Positions 5,787-7,186 of a stretch of 7,186 bases of DNA are shown here, in pieces (the stretch's first letter is position 1; every line of letters starts with the position of its first letter). The notes below the pieces were generated by a model, which saw only the letters and a program-made list of their open reading frames with translations, made no database searches and had not been told where the DNA came from. This DNA is from Treponema sp. (GTDB taxonomy: Bacteria; Spirochaetota; Spirochaetia; Treponematales; Treponemataceae), in the NCBI GenBank assembly GCA_017453705.1, contig JAFTEK010000311.1, positions 1 through 7,186 on the forward strand. The letters are read 5' to 3'. The position numbers were made by a program, and so were the translations under genes.

Positions 5787-6977
5787 CTACAGCTTGTCGA
5801 GCATATCCCTGATGTAGAGGGCTGTCTGGATCATATACCGTGTCTCTCCGTCAGACAGGTCGATGCCAAGTATGTCGCAGATTTTCTTGATGCGGTAATT
5901 CACGGTGTTGCGGTGGGTGAAATTCTTCTCTGCGGTTTTCTGAACCCTTCCTCCTGCCCCCAGATACAGCCTGAGCGTGTTCAGATAATCATCCAGCTTA
6001 TCTTTCCCGAACTGCTCCAGGGGGCCAAGGACGGAATCGTACAGGTTTTCCAGCACACGGCGGTCTTGCACTTCTCCCAGAAGCTTGAAGATGCCCAGTT
6101 TCTCATAATCCCCGACCAGGTGTTCTCCGCCGCACAGCTTCATCGCAAGCTCCGCGTGGCGGTATTCGGAGCAGAGGTCAATGGCGGATTTGCATACGCC
6201 GGATACGGAAAGCCGCATGCCCTCAAATGTTTTGTTTCTTTTGATGGCTTTCTCGATTTGGGGCAGATGGATATGGGCATCATCGTGGAACACATAGATG
6301 ATTTTATTCTCATGCAGGAAGTATGCGTAATCTCCCGGTCGTATTCCCGTCTTTATGTTAAACGAATAATCCATGTAACGCCTGAACTCCTCTCCATCCA
6401 TTTTGGCAAGCTCCTCAGGAAGCTCAAGGAGCATTACCGAAAACTCCTTTGCTCCGGCAAAAGCCGTTGCCGCAAGCTGGATGCCGTCGAATTCCTGTGG
6501 GTTGAACATGGAGTTGAAAAGGCACTTCTCAAGGTTCTGGGCTTTCTGGCGGTCGCTGACAATTCTGTTCCCATAATCCTGCATTATGTCGATGATATGG
6601 ATTTCCCACGGCATTGTCAGGAGCGGAAGCTGCAACCGGTCACAGAGCCTGATGATTTCTTCTGGAACAGACGTGATGTATTTCCCAGTGTTCAGGATAA
6701 GGGCGCTTACATTCTGGGCAAAGATAGCTTTTATCAGGGCGGAAAGGTAATCTGCGGTGAATGAGTCAGGGCTTTCCCCGGTGTTGTCCGCCTTGCGTCC
6801 TATTTCCATACCGGTCGTGATGACCAGCTCTCCGCCGCGCAGGAAGCTGAGGGTCGAGACATCCTCCGTATAATACATCCACCTGACAAGGTGTGCCGCT
6901 CCTTCCTTGCCGGCAATCCATTTGAGCCGGTATATGTCCGCTGTTGAACTGAATAAAGACTGCACTGAGACTGCCAT
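5787..6977 (-). CDS. PucR-family transcriptional regulator, likely controlling putrescine/GABA catabolism
   Basis: A 396-residue DNA-binding regulator with the family's normal order. An N-terminal PucR ligand-sensing-type domain spans ~4-125 (VQSLF, LRGGELVITTGMEI, ALILNTGKYI, PEEIIRLCDRLQLPLLTMP). A middle GGDEF-like region follows (~170-285). The C-terminal helix-turn-helix is at ~342-375, with TAEKNFTHRNTVNYRIKKIC matching the family's HRNTxxYRxKKI signature. Members of this family regulate purine, amino-acid and, in some actinobacteria, GABA catabolism; control of the adjacent genes is inferred from position and the shared dyad. The start was set at ATG 6975-6977, because MAVSVQSLF is a typical family N-terminus. 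The frame stays open to an ATG at 7088, but those 37 codons come partly from aldehyde dehydrogenase debris. No ribosome binding site precedes 6977, so translation may be leaderless or weak. It converges on gabT. Confidence 0.88.
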   Translation of the reverse strand: MAVSVQSLFSSTADIYRLKWIAGKEGAAHLVRWMYYTEDVSTLSFLRGGELVITTGMEIGRKADNTGESPDSFTADYLSALIKAIFAQNVSALILNTGKYITSVPEEIIRLCDRLQLPLLTMPWEIHIIDIMQDYGNRIVSDRQKAQNLEKCLFNSMFNPQEFDGIQLAATAFAGAKEFSVMLLELPEELAKMDGEEFRRYMDYSFNIKTGIRPGDYAYFLHENKIIYVFHDDAHIHLPQIEKAIKRNKTFEGMRLSVSGVCKSAIDLCSEYRHAELAMKLCGGEHLVGDYEKLGIFKLLGEVQDRRVLENLYDSVLGPLEQFGKDKLDDYLNTLRLYLGAGGRVQKTAEKNFTHRNTVNYRIKKICDILGIDLSDGETRYMIQTALYIRDMLDKL

Positions 6978-6983
6978 GTGTAT

Positions 6984-7012
6984 AGAGTACAGAACTTGTG
7001 CATTTTGCACAA
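6984..7012 (-). promoter_or_regulatory. Candidate promoter of the PucR-family gene
   Basis: On the minus strand TTGTGC (7007-7012) and TACTCT (6984-6989) are 17 bases apart, and the -10 box ends six bases before the ATG. If this is the promoter, transcription starts at or within a base or two of the start codon, giving a leaderless mRNA; that fits the absence of a ribosome binding site. Both boxes match consensus only partly, so another promoter further upstream is possible. Confidence 0.3.
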
Positions 7013-7015
7013 GTT
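6993..7015. promoter_or_regulatory. Perfect 23-base palindrome, putative autoregulatory operator
   Basis: AACTTGTGCA (6993-7002) and TGCACAAGTT (7006-7015) are perfect 10-bp inverted arms around TTT, 15 bases upstream of the PucR-family start codon. The core TTGTGC-N5-GCACAA (6996-7012) is the same as the dyad at 4158-4174, with the same spacing. It covers the candidate -35 box and promoter spacer, so binding would probably block the gene's own transcription (negative autoregulation). Ten perfect arm pairs make a chance origin unlikely. Which protein binds is inferred. Confidence 0.68.
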
Positions 7016-7052
7016 TCAAGCCTGTCGGTGTCGCAATGCATTGGGCGGCACA

Positions 7053-7118
7053 CCCCTTGTTTCCCCGCCCCACGTCCTTCGTGAACACGCCCCCGGCAAC
7101 GGCAATCCCCTTGTTTCC
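7053..7118. repeat. 12-base direct repeat CCCCTTGTTTCC, two copies
   Basis: CCCCTTGTTTCC occurs at 7053-7064 and again at 7107-7118, 54 bases apart. The copies bracket one of the aldehyde dehydrogenase fragments. The second copy sits where the intact gene has a related ATCCCTTGTCAC (around 2932-2943), so the first looks like a duplicate created during rearrangement. Confidence 0.6.
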
Positions 7119-7177
7119 TGCCGCCCTCAGTATACTGCCTGCCGCCGGTGATGAGCCTGACCCCCTCGTCTATGCCG
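7066..7177 (-). pseudogene. Remnant of a second aldehyde dehydrogenase gene, internally deleted and frameshifted
   Basis: Two blocks match the intact aldehyde dehydrogenase gene in the same relative order and strand. 7066-7099 matches 2754-2787 at 32 of 34 bases (encoding VFTKDVGR), and 7120-7177 matches 2945-3002 at about 50 of 58 bases (encoding IDEGVRLITGGRQYTEGG against IDEGAKLVTGGRRYTEGG). The 157 bases between the blocks in the intact gene are reduced to 20 here, and the two blocks are in different frames, so no functional product is possible. Similarity stops at 7065 and 7178. The remnant is close in sequence to the intact copy, so it arose from a duplication or recombination within this lineage and then decayed. 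Confidence 0.8.
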
Positions 7178-7186
7178 GACAATCCC

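Noticed and set aside
6996..7012. CRP-type site reading of the TTGTGC/GCACAA dyad
   Set aside because: The arms lack the TGTGA/TCACA core and the 5-base centre differs from CRP's six; a local regulator site is simpler, though another CRP/FNR-like protein cannot be fully excluded.
6978..7088. N-terminal extension of the PucR-family protein to ATG 7088
   Set aside because: The extra 37 codons begin in the aldehyde dehydrogenase remnant (VFTKDVGR) and run through the operator palindrome; family members normally begin at MAVSVQSLF-like sequence.
7017..7186. Insertion sequence or mobile element end near the window edge
   Set aside because: No transposase, terminal inverted repeat or target duplication is visible; the sequence is explained by aldehyde dehydrogenase fragments and a 12-base repeat.

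Overview
The window looks like a chromosomal segment of a gut- or rumen-type spirochaete, probably a Treponema of moderate GC. The main pointer is the first gene, an HU-like domain joined to a DUF4469-type domain, a combination common in Treponema and also known in Bacteroidetes. Good AGGAG-type ribosome binding sites and sigma70-like promoters are present. The organism call is inference.

Layout. 1-122 is a leader with a long stem-loop, followed at 123-890 (+) by the HU/DUF4469 protein. A hairpin at 919-949 separates it from the convergent putrescine aminotransferase gene (980-2365, -). Upstream of that, on the same strand, is an NAD-dependent aldehyde dehydrogenase of the betaine/aminobutyraldehyde type (2549-4027, -). 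A 311-base divergent control region (4028-4338) leads into a GABA aminotransferase (4339-5706, +). A PucR-family regulator (5787-6977, -) converges on it. The last ~120 bases hold two scrambled, frameshifted fragments of a second aldehyde dehydrogenase copy.

How it works together. The three enzymes make a complete route: putrescine to 4-aminobutanal (PatA), to GABA (aldehyde dehydrogenase), to succinic semialdehyde (GabT), with 2-oxoglutarate as the usual amino acceptor. The PucR-type protein is the obvious candidate regulator. A 17-base dyad, TTGTGC-N5-GCACAA, occurs twice: in the pucR-family gene's own promoter region and just upstream of the aldehyde dehydrogenase promoter in the divergent region.

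Most notable beyond the genes is a shared architecture in the 5' leaders. The aldehyde dehydrogenase and patA transcripts are predicted to begin at, or within a few bases of, GTCAAAGGCGA. Each then folds at once into a hairpin with a U7-U8 tail, ending before the ribosome binding site. The two stems share both arm ends and an A-C mismatch at the same position. The gabT leader also ends in hairpins and a T7 run just before its ribosome binding site. This suggests a transcription-attenuation layer over the pathway, in addition to PucR control. No succinic semialdehyde dehydrogenase, polyamine transporter, RNA gene, CRISPR array or intact mobile element is visible.
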